From the NCBI RefSeq assembly GCF_020360975.1, contig NW_025408671.1:372001-436000 (forward strand): DNA of 64,000 nt. The letters are read 5' to 3'. This stretch comes from Hirsutella rhossiliensis (Eukaryota > Ascomycota > Sordariomycetes > Hypocreales > Ophiocordycipitaceae). Position 1 is the first letter of the stretch. Every line of letters starts with the position of its first letter. The notes under the pieces are model-generated. The model had not been told where the DNA came from, did not search any database, and saw only the letters and a list, made by a program, of their open reading frames with translations. A program made the translations under genes and the position numbers. Positions 25,985 through 39,025 of the stretch are shown one piece after another.

Positions 25985-25996
25985 GGGCTTATAACC
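25985..25996 (-). promoter_or_regulatory. Element E primer binding site, complementary to the initiator tRNA-Met anticodon arm
   Basis: The + strand reads GGGCTTATAACC directly against the LTR start at 25997. The anticodon arm of fungal initiator tRNA-Met contains GGGCTCATAACC; the single difference is CA to TA, a RIP change. Priming from an internal (half-tRNA) site of tRNA-iMet is known for copia-like elements. It also fixes the LTR boundary. Confidence 0.7.
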
Positions 25997-26564
25997 TCTT
26001 AAGGTATATAAGCAAAAGCGGAATTTTAGGAAATTAAGGAATTATATAAGACTATATAATAGAGGGAAAGAAGGAGTATAAGGTAGGATTTTTAATTGAA
26101 TTTATTTATAATATATTAGTATATAAAAGAGGTGTTAAAGTTAATAATTCTCTATCTATTTACTAGCGGATATACTGTCTTATATAGATAATTATAGCTA
26201 AATAGAAGAACCTTTCGGGACTAGATTTAGGCTGCCGTATAGCCTTAAGACTAAGGAATTTAGTAATACCTTAAGTATATTAAGAAGTATCTTAGTTCTA
26301 CTAATATCTATGTTTAAATAAGGTTAGTTATACTAGTATTCTTAAGAGGTCTTAGCTAGTATTCTAAGCTAGCTCTATTTCTTTAATTCCCGATTATACG
26401 ATAACCGGCAACCCGTTTAATATATAATAATATATAAAATAATAAGCGATTCTTACTCTATAATATAGGATTTTATCTATAATTAATATACTACTTATTA
26501 GCTTATATAATCGGGAGAGTATATTATAACTACTTTATTTATAGTAGGAACACCGTTCCTTATA
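25997..26564 (-). repeat. Element E right (5') LTR
   Basis: 568 bp, same termini as 12216-12783. The TSD copy ATAAG follows at 26565-26569. Confidence 0.85.
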
Positions 26565-26609
26565 ATAAGGGGCTACTTAGGCGGCTCCGGCCTATACTTA
26601 GCGTTTATA

Positions 26610-27059
26610 TATAACGACCGGTATTATTCTTAAGGGATAAACCTATCGAGGGGTTTATATTAGTAGATATAATAGGGCGTAGTCTAAGCAATAAAAAGTA
26701 TATTACGTTAGTAATAACTCGGAGGTTATAGACTATAGACTATAACTAAATAATTAAAATTAAAGATAGAATCGTAATAAAGATCTATATTAAAAGCTAG
26801 AGAGCTATCTATCTAAAGGAGTAAAAGTAGGTAGCTATATATACCTATAGAGACTATCCTTAGATTATAGGCCTAGCTATAATCCCTAACGTTAGATCGT
26901 ATAAAGCGTAGTAATCCTATTAATCTTAGATTACTTAGATCTCTATAATCCCCTTAATCCTATATCTATTAAATAGTCGTGCCGACTATTTATCTATTAG
27001 ACTATATTATATACTTAACGCGGTCGACCGTTAGCGGCCTAGTAGCCGTAGTTATAATA
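26610..27059 (-). repeat. Element B left (3') LTR
   Basis: 450 bp, TATAACGACC to GTTATAATA. It is preceded by the TSD TTATA. Confidence 0.85.
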
Positions 27060-30000
27060 CGATATCTCCCCTCCTTTTAGTCTTATCCGTAAAACCTACT
27101 ATAGCTACCTTAGCCGCTATATATAAATATACCCTTATTACGTTATATATAAGTATATCGTTCCTTAGTTCTTTATCTTTTCGGGATATACTACTAATAG
27201 TATATCTAGTCGTATACTAAAAAATCGTTCCTAAAAAGCCTCTAAGCGCGCTACTCTTACTAAATATATCGACTTAAGTAGAGATCCTACTAATATACTA
27301 TGCACTTAATACTTTAAGGCGAAGAAAACGAATTATTAAATAGCCGAAAATTCTTCGCGCTATAATAATTATATTACTAGTAGTCGTCCTTATTATAATA
27401 GTATTTTAGTAGCCTCTTCTTATAGGTATCTTTTAATTCTTTCTATATATAGTAGCTAATATATTTCTTTTAGTAACTAAATTATTAGCGGAGTAGTATA
27501 GGCTATATTTTAAAGAGGAGGAAGCTAGGGAAGCCTTATTAAAGCTTTAAGCATAGCTTATAAACCTTTAGTTATAAATATCTATCGCCGTTAATCGTTT
27601 AGCTTATATCTAAAAAATTTAGAATTATATAAAGGAAAAGAGTTCTAAGTTATTTCGTCGTAGTATCTAAGAAGTAGATACTAAGGATAGCGTTTTACTT
27701 ACGCTTAATACATATAAGTATTAGGTAGTAAATAATTTATAATCGTTAGGCGTTCTTAATAAGGCGAATTAGTCCTTATTTAGTATTAGTAAGGAGTTTA
27801 TAGATCTTAGTCCTTTAATCCCTCTTAAACCTTCTAGTAAAATTATTAATGTAAGGAGCCGTAGTAGGTTAAGTGCTTAAGTAGTTCCTAGGTATTTTCC
27901 TTTAGTCTATATCCCTTCTACTTAATGAGGTATTCTTATTACTAACCTTATTTTCTTATATCTAGTATTTATTCTACTTTATATTCTTAATCGTTATTAA
28001 CTTCGATTCTTTCCTATAGTTTAGCGTTTTATAGCGCTAGTTCTAATAATAAGATATAAAATATTAGGTATATTTATATTATTATTAGTAGCGAAAGTTC
28101 GTAGTTAACTTTTAAAATAGGTTTCTTAACCTTAAACGGTCTAAGTTTTTTAAAATCTAATTTATTACTTAGTTATTTTATTTTAATATTTTATTATATA
28201 AGGTAGACTATATCTCCCTCTTAAAAGATTAGTCCCTATAATCTTTTCCGATTATAGTAAGTAGATATTCGTTCTCTAATAAATTAAAGTTCTTATTATA
28301 TTTCTTTATATAATTTTATAGCTAATCTACTTATAGTATTACTTATTCCGCTTATAGTCCTTATCGAGTAACCTTAAATACTTTTAGGTTATATCTATAA
28401 TTAGCGTATACTAATAAGAGCTTAGTTATTTCTATAACTAAGCTATTATAAGCTAGTTACGCTATTAGTAGCTATTTAACTTAATCGTTTTATTCGTAGC
28501 TAATATAGTATTATAAATATTATTTAAGCGTTTAGTTAAGTCGTTCTATTTATCTATCTATTTATAGGTAATAAGCTATACTAAGCTTATATTTCGTCCT
28601 TAATTATACTATAAGAGCTTACTAAAACTTAGCTATAAACGTACTTTCTTTATTAAAGATAATCTTATTTAGTAGTCTATAATTACTAATAATAGTTTAT
28701 AGGAATATATATACTAGCTCTTCTATATTACTTACTTCTTTTTACGGTAAAAAGTATCTATACTTCGTTAATCTATTAGTAATAATAAATATACTATTAT
28801 ACTTAATATTAGTTATAGGTTCTTTTAACGGTAGTAGCTTTATAATATAGTTAAAAGCTATTAAATCCTATAGTTTCTCTAGTACTAATAGCGGTTATAA
28901 TTCTCTATATAGTTTATATTATTTAGCTTTACTTTATACGTAAAGTTTATATTCTTTAATAACTTATCGTACTACTTCTTTAAGCTATAAGAAGTTATAT
29001 TATTATCTAATCTATTTTATTATTCTTTAGATTCCTTAGTATCTATATATTAGATATTCATATATATTTTATATAACTTTATCTTATAATTCTAGTAGTA
29101 TCTAGATTTTATTCTTATATATTAGAACTTCTAAATATTCTATATTATATCTATTTAGTACTTTATATTCTTTTATCTATTTTAGGATCTTTTAGTAAGT
29201 CGAGTCGTTAGGTTATACTTTAAATATTATATTTAGCTATCGTTATTAATAGTTCCCGTTTTCGTTAATTTCTAAGAGCTATCCTTTCGCTATAGGTGCT
29301 CCTATATTATAGTTACTTCGTCGACTAAGGGTATTAGCTCAACCGTTTTCTATTCCTTTTCTATAGATTATTTTATAGTCGAATTCTAATAAGTATTCGG
29401 CCTATTAGATCTATCGTCCGTTTAACTATTACGTTATTATAAAATATAAGATATTCTTATAATTTATATAGACCTTAATTTTATATTTACTTTTAAGAAG
29501 GTAATATCGAAATTCCTTAAAAGCTTAAATAATTATAAGGAATTCTTTATTATAGATAAGGTAATTAAGTTCTACGCTATATAGCTTTTTTAAGTAAAAT
29601 ATAATTAATTACAGTCTTCCTTTATTATCTTTTTATCCGATTTATACTCCTAAAGTAAAGTCTAATATATTAGTTTTAAGTTTAATTTATCGTTTTAGAT
29701 TAAAAGTAGTTAAGATTAGTTCTTACGTAATTATAGTCTTAATATAATTAAAAGCTTCGTTAGCTTTATCGTCCTATATAAATTCTTTTTCCTTCTTCGT
29801 TAAGTTATATAGTAGTACTACGATCTTTCTAAAATCTTTAATAAATCGTTAGTAGTAATTTATAAATCCTAGGAAGCTTTATATATCCTTAATATTCTTT
29901 AGCGTTAGCGATTTTTTAACTAAGTTAATTTTATCTTATTATATTTATATCTCTCTTAGTAAGATCGTATATCTAAGGAAGTCTACTTCCTATATATAGA

Positions 30001-33000
30001 ACTTACTTTTCTTTAGTTTAACTAATAACTTTATATTCTAAAGTATACGGAGTACCTTATAGACGTATTCCTTGTATTCTTCTAAGGTATCTAAGAAGAT
30101 TAAGATATTATTTAGGTATACTACTATAAAGATATCTAAGTATTTATATAGGATATTATTAATTATCCGTTAGAAGGTAGCTAGTATATTTATAAGTCTA
30201 AATAGTATTACTAGATATTTAATTAGTCTGAATTTCTTTTTAAAAGCTATTATCTATTTATATCCCTTTTTTATACGTATTAAGTTATAGGCGCCTTTAA
30301 GATCGAGGGCTATAAACTATTTTTTACTATATAATCGATCTTATAGTTCTAATATAAGCGGTAATAGTATTCGGTCCTTTATTATAATATCGTTTAAGCG
30401 TCTATAGTTAATAACTAGTTATAGCTTACCGTTTTTCTTTAGAATAAATATAACTAGATAGCTTACTTTAAATATTAATATTTATATATATCCCTTTTAT
30501 AGATTCTCGTCGAGGTAGTTATATAGCGTTTATAGTTACTTTTCGTTTAAGTTATAGATTTTATAGAACGTCGGCGTTATTCTATCCTTAAGATAAATTT
30601 CGTGGTCTTATTAGCTATATTTAAGTAACCCTATCTTTAGTTCTTCCTTAAAGAGTTTATTATATTTTCGGTATTCTTAGGGGATATTCTTTATTTTATC
30701 TTATAGGCTTTATTCTTTCTTTTAAGAGCTAGTTTCTCTTAACTTAAGCTCTTTATTAATTTATTTAAGGTCTTTCCTTAAAGTAATAATAACTCTTTAG
30801 ATTTTCATATTATATCCTTTATTTTATTTATATTAGATACTAAGTTATATAGCCGTATTAGTTAGTATATAGGTCTTATTAGTCGATTTTATTATATCCG
30901 CTAGTTCGGTTACTATTTTTATTTATATCGCTAAAGCCTATAATAATTTACTTAAACGGTTATCCCTTTTATCCTATTTAGTAGCTAAATTATTATAAAA
31001 TTTTACTTTCTCCTAAATCTACTAGTCCTAGAAACTTATATCTTTATTTTAACGTAGCTAGCTAGTTTTCTAGTTAATTAGTAGGTTGCTCTCCTATAGC
31101 TATAGAAGTCCTAATATAAGGTTATATTCTTTAATATTTATAATATCGAAGTTAACTTATTCGTTATAGCCCTAGATATTAATATCGAGGTAATTAATCT
31201 CTATATTTATAATTCCGTTATTATAGTTAAAGGCCTCTCCTTTAATATTTATAAGTTTATATAAATCTATCTTATATCTCTATATAAGTTAGTAACGATT
31301 AACGACTTTAGGTAAAACGTAATTACTTATCGCGCTATAGTCTAAAAGTATATATACGTAATATCCCGCGATTTAAATATCTAATACTCTTTAGTCGCTA
31401 TAGCTTACCGTTGCTATATATAGGGTCCTTAGATCTTATTATATCGTGCTAGTCTATAGCCCTTTTATAGATAGCGTACCTTATTTTTTTACCTAGTCCT
31501 TATTTATTTTATTTAGGTATTCTTCTTTAATTTATTATTAATATCGTTTCTTTATATTTTTATCGCGTAGTATTATATTAAAGCTTAAGAGACTAATTTC
31601 TTATAGCTAATTAAAGATTTCTTATTTCTTAACGCTATATCGTTTATATTATACTACTTTATAGTTAATTATATACTATACTTTATAATTTTATTTGTTT
31701 TTATACTAAAGGTTAAGTTTTCTTTTAGCGTCTTTTTATTTTTTACGTAGTATTTTTATATCGATTCTTCCTTAGTTAAATATAGCCTATAGCCTTTATA
31801 TATATTACTAATAATCTTTTAGTATACTATTATATCGTTTATACTATACTTATACTTTTTTATATTTATAAACTTTATAGTTTAGGTATATATATTTATT
31901 ATAATCTTCTTTATTATATTTAATTTATTATATAAGTCTTTAAAAGATTAATAGTTTAGATACCTTAAAGTAAGTAGCGCTATACTATTCTTCTATTTTA
32001 GCGTATTTATAGATTTTATATATCTCTAAAAGATATCTTATTAATAAGCCGTAATTATCGCGGTATTTAAATAGCGTACTATAATTAGGTTTTAATAATA
32101 TAACTTAGTTATTTAGGTAGCGTTAATCGATTTTCTAGTAGTTTAGTTCTATACTTAAGTAGGGTTTTAAAAGTACTTATCCTTTAAACCTAACTAAGAA
32201 GGCGTTATATCGTGCCTTTATTTAAAAGTATATTATATAATCTAGGTAAACGTATAATATCTATAAAATATACTTATAGTACTTATAAGTAAGTAATATT
32301 TATAGATTATTTCTAAATTCTCCTTATAAGTACTATTCTTATTATAAAGCTATAAAGGTATTAACTACGGTAATAGCTATAGTATAGTTTCCTTTATATA
32401 GTATTAGTTAATACTAAATTAATATAGCTTATTAGTTTTCTATAATAATTTAAGGTATTTATTAGGTTTTAATTTTAAGTATTTCTTTAAATTCTTTAAA
32501 GTATAGAGCGTATTCTTTAATTATAGCGTTTTCCCTTAATAGCAAGGGTAGTAGTATAAGTTCGTTCTCGTCTTCCGTTTCTTTAAGTATTTCTTATTCT
32601 TTAGAGCTTATATCGTCGATACTTCGTTATCCCTCTTTAAGTAGTTATCTAAGTTTCGTAAGTATAAGGGCTATATCTATAACTTCTTTATTATATTACT
32701 TATAGACTACCTATCGTTATTATCGATCTTTATTTTATATATCCTCTTAGAATCATTTACCGTTCTTCTTAATCTAGTCTTAAGAGACTCCTTTAAGATA
32801 GGGGTATTTTAGTTCTATAAATTTAACTTATTTCTATATTTTAGGATCCCTTTATTATATTATTATAAAGGTCTTTTTTAAGGGTTTTAAGAACTATTTA
32901 GTACCGTTCTTATCGCTTAAGTATACTATATATTTATCGTCGTAGTATATAGTCTAACTAAGGAGTTTATACTTTAGTTCCTATTTATTAGTAGCGTTTA

Positions 33001-34010
33001 AGTATTTCTTACCTTTTAAGGCTAGTACTTAGTAGGTTTTCTTCTCCTTATAAGGTTATCTATATTCTTTAAAGTAATATCTAAGTTTCCTATAGTTAAA
33101 ATACTTTCCTTTACTTTTCTATATTATATCTAGATCTATCTTACCTAGGTTAGTTATATAGGCATAGGTAATAGGAGTTTCGCGCTTCTTTTTATAGTTA
33201 GCGCGTTAGTTAAAGTTATTCTTATAAGAAGGGTTTTAATTTCCTCTTCCTTATTTCTTTTCTTAGCGTCGCGCGTACTATCTATCGTCGATTCGTATTA
33301 TTATAGTAATATAGTCCGAGAGGTTATTAGGTCGATTTTCCTTATAAAGTTCGTCCTTAACTTTTTCTTTAAGCTTATCGTAGAATCGTAATATAAGAGG
33401 TTTATTATCCTAATTAAGCTTTAAGGTAACTTATTAGAACTTCGTAGTATAATCTAATACTAAGATCCTTTATTAAAGTTCTTAAAGTTTTTATTTAGCT
33501 TCTCGTTCCTTATTAGTTATTTTAAATACCTTTATAATAGCTTCTTTAAATCCTTAGAAACTAGTAAAGACTTTATCTATCTCGTTATCTTATCGCGCTA
33601 GTTAGTTATCTAGAAAGTCCCTTATAATAGGTCTAAACTAAGTAAGTATTATTCTAGATAAATAATTTCTTATATAGAGTACCTTTTCGACTAGGTCTAA
33701 GAGTCTAGTAGGGTAAAACTAGTAATAGGCCTTAAGTTAAGTAAGAAAGTCTTAAAGCGTGCCGTAAGTACTATTAAATAGTCCTAGCTATTTTAGTTTA
33801 ACTATTTCTCCGAGGTCCCTTACTTATCTATTACCTCCTCCGTTCCTAAGTAACTATACCTTATATTAAAGGGCGATAATTTCGCGTATTATATCCTAAG
33901 GCGATATAGTAGCTTTAAAGTTAGTTAATCTAGCTTACTATATAGGTATATTAATAGTTACGATATTACTTAGAGTAACGCGGTATTATACTAAATAAGA
34001 GCTTTTAATA

Positions 34011-34460
34011 TATAACGACTAGTATTATTCTTAAGGGATAAACCTATTAAGGGGTTTATATTAGTAGATATAATAGGGCGTGGTCTAAGTAATAATAAGT
34101 ATATTACGTTAGTAATAAGTTAGAGGTTATAAACTATAGACTATAACTAAGTAATTAAAATTAAAGATAGAATCGTAATAAAGATTTATATTAAAAGCTA
34201 GAGAGCTATCTATCTAAAGGAGTAAAAGTAAGTAGCTATATATACCTATAGAGACTATCCTTAGATTATAGGCCTAGCTATAATCCCTAACGTTAGATCG
34301 TATAGAGCGTAGTAATCCTATTAATCCTAGATTACTTAGATTTCTACGATCCCCTCGATCCTATATCTATTAGATAGTCGTGCCGACTATTTATCCGTTA
34401 GACCGTATTACGTGCTTAACGCGGTCGACCGTTAGCGGCCTAGTAGCCGTGGTCGTAATA
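34011..34460 (-). repeat. Element B right (5') LTR
   Basis: 450 bp, TATAACGACT to GGTCGTAATA, the least RIP-altered 3' terminus of the family. It is followed by the TSD TTATA. Confidence 0.85.
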
Positions 34461-34465
34461 TTATA

Positions 34466-34977
34466 CTTTAAGAAGTTAGCGGAAAATAGCTACTACGCTC
34501 GCTAGGTAGTAGACTTACGGGGGTAGTAAAAGCGGAGGCGGGGGTAGAGGGGCCAGGCGTTATAGCTAGCGGCGGGGATAGCGTCGTTACTTAGAAGGGC
34601 GACGTAAGGGCGGCTAGTATAGTAAAAGTAAAGGCGGCGGCGGTAGGCGCGGTCGCGGGGGCGCGGGTAGGAGTAGCGGTAGCGGCGGAGCCGTCGTCGG
34701 CCGTGCTTAGTACGGCGTCGACGAACGACTCCGCACGCTCTAAGAAGGAGGAAGTAGGGGAGGGGGAAGCAGATATATCTATCGCGGAAGTTAGTATTAC
34801 GGATTACGGCCTCCTACTCTATAGGGCGGAGAACTTATTAGTTAAAGTTATTATTATTAAGGCTAGTAGGGCTAGTACGATTAACGGGAAAGGGTAGGGT
34901 AGAGCTAGCGGTATAGGCCTAATAGTATAGAAGCCGTTAATTAAGTAACGCCGCGCCGCGCTTAAGGGAGGGTATTA
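34466..34977. other. GC-rich segment of element C (right half), ending in the polypurine tract
   Basis: This continues the 11560-12215 segment after removal of elements E and B. It is GC-rich with open frames on both strands: + 34703-34897 is acidic and Ser/Ala-rich (KKEEVGEGEADIS), while a - frame is Ser/Thr/Ala/Pro-rich. It ends in a purine-rich tract at about 34965-34975 directly before the 3' LTR. Function unknown. Confidence 0.45.
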
Positions 34978-35163
34978 TATAAGAGTCTTTAACTATTATA
35001 GGTTATAGGCTTAGGCTACGGCCTAAGCTATATAGTTATATACGGAGGGCCGGATCTTATATATATATATACGGGCTAGCCGCGTATAGGAGAGCTCTAT
35101 ATAGCTTATTAATATTATCTTATAGATAGTACCTACGCGTACGCCTCTACTTACTCTATAATA
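34978..35163 (+). repeat. Element C right (3') LTR
   Basis: 186 bp, TATAAGAGTC to CTCTATAATA, similar to 5657-5843. Its last 25 bp closely match the ends of the element D LTRs. Confidence 0.75.
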
Positions 35164-35169
35164 AAAGTA

Positions 35170-36035
35170 AAACTTACTTAGTTATAAGTCGCGGTATATT
35201 TATAGTATTACTTATAGCGCGTTAAGGAAACCCCTAAGAAAATATAGCTAATTAAGAGTACCTTAATAAGCTTAGGCTCGGTTATACTATACTTCTTAAT
35301 AACCGTCTTAAAATAATATATATATTAAAGCTTATAAGGTATAACCCTTTAGGCTTTAATTAAGTAGGCTTTAGCCTTAGATTAAGTATGCTTTTTTATA
35401 AGAGCGCGACCGCTTTATACTACTACTTAAGTACCTTTATCTTTAGCGCTACTATTCTTAGGTTTATTAATAAAAGAAGTTAAATCACAGCTATTTTTAT
35501 TATTACTATTATTATTATCTTACTTTTTATTTAGCTAAGTATTAAGATTATCTTAGCCTTTATTTAGCTAGGCCTTATTATTAATATTAGCTTACTTATT
35601 TTAAGGAGCAGCCTAAGTACTAATCTCTTATTAGCTAAAGCCGCTTTATTAAGATAAAGTAGTTAGGTTATTAGTACTTACCTAAGAGTGCTTAAGTATA
35701 GTTTCCTTACTAGTATTAATATCGCTAATAAAGGTAATAGACTTATATATTTCCTAGCCTATAAAGGTAAGATTATTAGTTATTAAAGTTAAGGTATTTA
35801 GTAGGGTAATAAGGGTATAACCCTTATTAATATTAGGTCCTAGACTAAGAGTCTCCTAAGACTAGGATTCTCTTATACCTTTCTTAGCTTTCTTTACTAA
35901 AAGGGAACTAGTATTACTATAAGACTTTTAGGCTAATCGCTTATACTTTAAGGGTAAACCTACCGCTACTTACTCTTATATATAGTATAGGAAATTAGCG
36001 TTATAGCTCTTTATTTTCTTTAATATAAAAGGTAT
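35170..36035 (-). pseudogene. Decayed reading frame, Asn/Thr/Gln-rich, family unknown
   Basis: A single - strand frame can be followed for about 285 codons with interruptions only at TAA/TAG, where CAA, CAG or TGG would have stood. The middle (about 35400-35900) is rich in Asn, Thr, Ser and former Gln, with an Asn/Ser run near 35490-35515. The part near 35180-35350 is more hydrophobic. The absence of frameshifts points to RIP as the only damage. I do not recognise the protein; it may be a transposon protein next to element C or a multi-copy host gene. Confidence 0.45.
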
Positions 36036-36740
36036 TATTATTAATAAATCGTTAATAAAAAGTAATATAAAAAGGTATAAGTAATTAATAAAAAAAGATA
36101 TTAAACTTTATAGTAATTATAAGTAAAAGAGTTAAAGAAAAAAAGAAAATAAAAAAGTAAGAGATATATATATATACTTTTTATATTATAGTTATATAGT
36201 TAATATATAGGTAATACTATAATAGTTACTTAGTAGTAACCGCTAGTATAATAACTTTTAATATTATAAAGTATAGACTAATATATACTTATATAAGTAT
36301 ATATATATAATATATAATTAAAACTACCTTTCTTTTTAACTAAATATATATAGTATAGTAAAAGTAATATATACTATAAATATAGTTAAGATACTTATAA
36401 AAAAAGGAGATAATTATAAGAATACTATTAAGAAGTATAAGCTAATAAAGCGCTAAGGTATATAGTACTAATATATTAATAGGGTATTAATAGAGAAATA
36501 TACCTACCTTACTTATAAGTTATAGACTACTTACTACTTTAACTAAAAAGGGAAAATCCCTTTTTTAGTAAGCTTTAATCTTATAATAAAAAGAATATAA
36601 TATATATAGTATAGTACTTTTAGCTACCTTTACTACCTAACTAATTATACTATAATATATATTCCCTTATAGAAAGCCTTAAGCGTACCTTAGCTAAGAC
36701 TAAAGGATCTAGTATAATTAACCTTACCTTTAATAAGCTA
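36036..36740. other. Very AT-rich spacer
   Basis: Low-complexity A/T-rich DNA with A-runs near 36080-36170 and stacked TATA stretches. I see no frame, LTR or terminal repeat. Confidence 0.5.
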
Positions 36741-37328
36741 TTAAAGAACTTATTTATTAAATGCTTACTCGCTACCGCTATAGCTTTACCTTTTACTTCC
36801 TTTAAGTAAGCTAACTTATTTACTAAGGAATAAGCCCTAATACTAGTCTAATAAAAGCTTAACCCCTTTTAAGTTCTAAGCTATAGAAAACCTAGACTAT
36901 TTATTATTATACCTTTTATAGTATACTATAATAACCTAGGTAATATAAATAGCTATATAGGTATTATTTACTTTAAGTTAAAAGCGTTAGTTTATAAAGC
37001 CCTAGATATAGCTATAATCTAAGTAAATCTATTTACTACTATCTATAAGGCGGCTAACTTTAACCTCTTACTTAGTTAGTACGCTGCCCTTATTAAATTA
37101 TATACTTACTTTATTTATTAGTTTACGTTTATTACTTACTTTTTAAATAACTTACTTAAGCTCGCTATAGTATATTAAAGAGCTACCTATATTAGCCCCT
37201 TATATATACTAGTAAGGGCCCGCCCTTATATAGCTAACGTAATAGCTTATTTTAACTTATTAAACTAAATATTTACTAATATATACCTAGGTAGGTTCTA
37301 GAACCTAAGCTTAACTATATAGGTACTA

Positions 37329-37506
37329 GTATAAGGGCTTTTGCCTTATATAGGCCTAGACTAAGGTCTAGGCTAAGTCTATATATAAGCGGCCTCCGCG
37401 CCTATATAGGCTAGGCCTATACTTCTCTTCCTTTTCCCCCTTATAGATTATTAACCTTCTTTTAACGGACTATACCTAAGCCTACGCCTCTACCTACTCT
37501 ATAATA
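37329..37506 (+). repeat. Element D left LTR
   Basis: 178 bp, TATAAGGGCT to CTCTATAATA, with an internal palindromic block of TAGGCCTA and CTAGG units. Confidence 0.8.
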
Positions 37507-39025
37507 GTATAATCTACCCTTTATTTTACCCTCTCTATATCCCCGTATATAGAATAGCTATTTTTAGCTGCCTTTAAAGCTAACGTTTAATTACCTAGTC
37601 TAGTTAAACCGCCCGCGCCGGTATATACGCACGCGAAATATCTATACTCCTATAGTTATAAAATTAAAGCGAACGTAATACTTAGTTCGCCCGGGCAATT
37701 AAGAGCCTCTTATAATAGTAGGGCTCCGTACGACTAAGAGCGGTACTACCGTACCTTAGTAAGTTCGATAGCTCCTCCGTAGAGCTCGAGCTATAGCTAC
37801 TTTATATAGAAGCGAAGCTCTATACCGATAGCGCTATAATAAGGGATATCCGCGCCTAATTCGACTATCTTTACGCGAGCCTATCCCTACGCTTATAAAG
37901 GTATCTCTTACTATTTACGCGTATTAGTATAAATAGACTAGCCGACCTCCTCGTAAAGCTCCGTACTAATTACGGCGAACTTAACGTAGCTAAGTTAGTA
38001 GGCTAAGAGCTTATAATGCTTTATTAAAAGCGGAGTAAAGCTATTCCGGCCTACCTTATATAGTTCGAAGAGGTGCTTTATTAAGTAAATATATATAGCT
38101 AGCCTAACGCGGTAAAGTATAATTACCTCGTTACGAGCTTAAATTTAGATTAGCGTACCCGTTTAAGCGAAAGGTCCGTATTACTAGATATATATACCGA
38201 TCTCGTCCGCCTTCTTCGCGAGCTTAGTAGCAATAAGTTTCTTTTTTCGTCTTCTTCTATAGTATAAGAAGAGGATAACGCTAGTAATACTATAGATATC
38301 TCTATCTCCGCTTCGAGGACTAAGGATAGAAAGAGGTAGCGATAGGAGGGTCGCTATATAGGTTATAGTAGTAAATCCTATTAGTTTTTAAAGTACCCGC
38401 GCCGGGAAGCGCGGGTAAACGCACTCTAAGTAGTAGAGGGGCGCACGCGCTAGGACGGAAAGGAGGTTAAGTTCGACGATAGCGACTCTAGCAACGAGTG
38501 ATCTTAGTAACGCCTCTACGGGCTTCGTTAGCGTCCCCTCGCGTACGGTAGCAGCTACTATACGGACGGGACGTATGCCCGTAGCGACCGAAAGGGCGGC
38601 TAAGATATAGGAAGGCCGCTAATATAATATAACTATAGCGAAAAAGAGTGCCCGTATAGCCCTATATAGGAGGGAGCGGAGCCTTATATACCGGAGTACC
38701 GTCCCCTACGTTACGGTACTAAGAGCTGCTACTATATACCGATATAGGGGGGGCGGGATACTATAAGCTTACCGAAGCTAGCTACGCGCCGTTCTACGTG
38801 CCTCTACTCCTTAGCTAGAAGTGCTAAAGCCTGACTCTTAGGGCGCGGCCCCTACTAATAATATAGTTTATCTAAGAAGCTCGCTTAGGAGGGTATTATG
38901 CGTTATTTACTAACGTTTTTTCCGCGACTAGGCGTGCGTAGTCCGCGCGAGGGTTCCGTCCCCCTAAGCGCGGTATCGGGTATTATTTAGAGGCGCGCTT
39001 CTTTAAAAGCTAGGTAGGGGTATAA

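Larger units (their letters stand above)
12216..26564 (-). mobile_element. Element E: Ty1/copia LTR retrotransposon, interrupted by gypsy element A
   Basis: Two 568-bp LTRs (12216-12783 and 25997-26564) are flanked by the TSD ATAAG (12211-12215 and 26565-26569). On the - strand, reading from high to low coordinates, come a primer binding site (25985-25996), gag with CCHC knuckle, integrase, then reverse transcriptase/RNase H; integrase before RT is the copia order. A polypurine tract abuts the left LTR (rc of about 12784-12795). Element A lies within gag. Without A the element is about 6.0 kb. It is RIP-mutated, but less than its neighbours, with a 103-codon integrase stretch still open. Confidence 0.85.
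26610..34460 (-). mobile_element. Element B: Ty3/gypsy LTR retrotransposon, sister of A, inserted in element C
   Basis: LTRs of 450 bp (26610-27059 and 34011-34460) are flanked by TTATA (26605-26609 and 34461-34465). The polypurine tract (rc of about 27064-27077) next to the left LTR shows - orientation. The internal region parallels element A at an offset of about 9.68 kb: integrase at about 28.1-29.3 kb, reverse transcriptase at about 29.8-30.6 kb (YLD site about 30105-30130), gag at about 32.5-34.0 kb. Differences from A are mostly C/T and G/A, as separate RIP events would give. Total length is 7851 bp. All frames are broken. Confidence 0.85.
5657..35163 (+). mobile_element. Element C: decayed chromodomain Ty3/gypsy LTR retrotransposon, host of the nested stack
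   Basis: Two similar LTRs of 187 and 186 bp bound the element (5657-5843 and 34978-35163). Between them, on the + strand, come gag/protease-like, reverse transcriptase/RNase H, integrase and chromodomain frames in the order expected for a chromovirus. A polypurine tract (about 34965-34975) abuts the right LTR and confirms + orientation. Three later insertions interrupt it: solo LTR F, copia element E and gypsy element B. Removing them and one TSD copy each leaves about 6.6 kb, a normal size for the class. Every frame is broken by RIP-type stops, so the element is dead. The LTR flanks (ATAAC left, AAAGT right) do not match, so no TSD is visible; rearrangement or later mutation could explain that. 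Confidence 0.8.
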
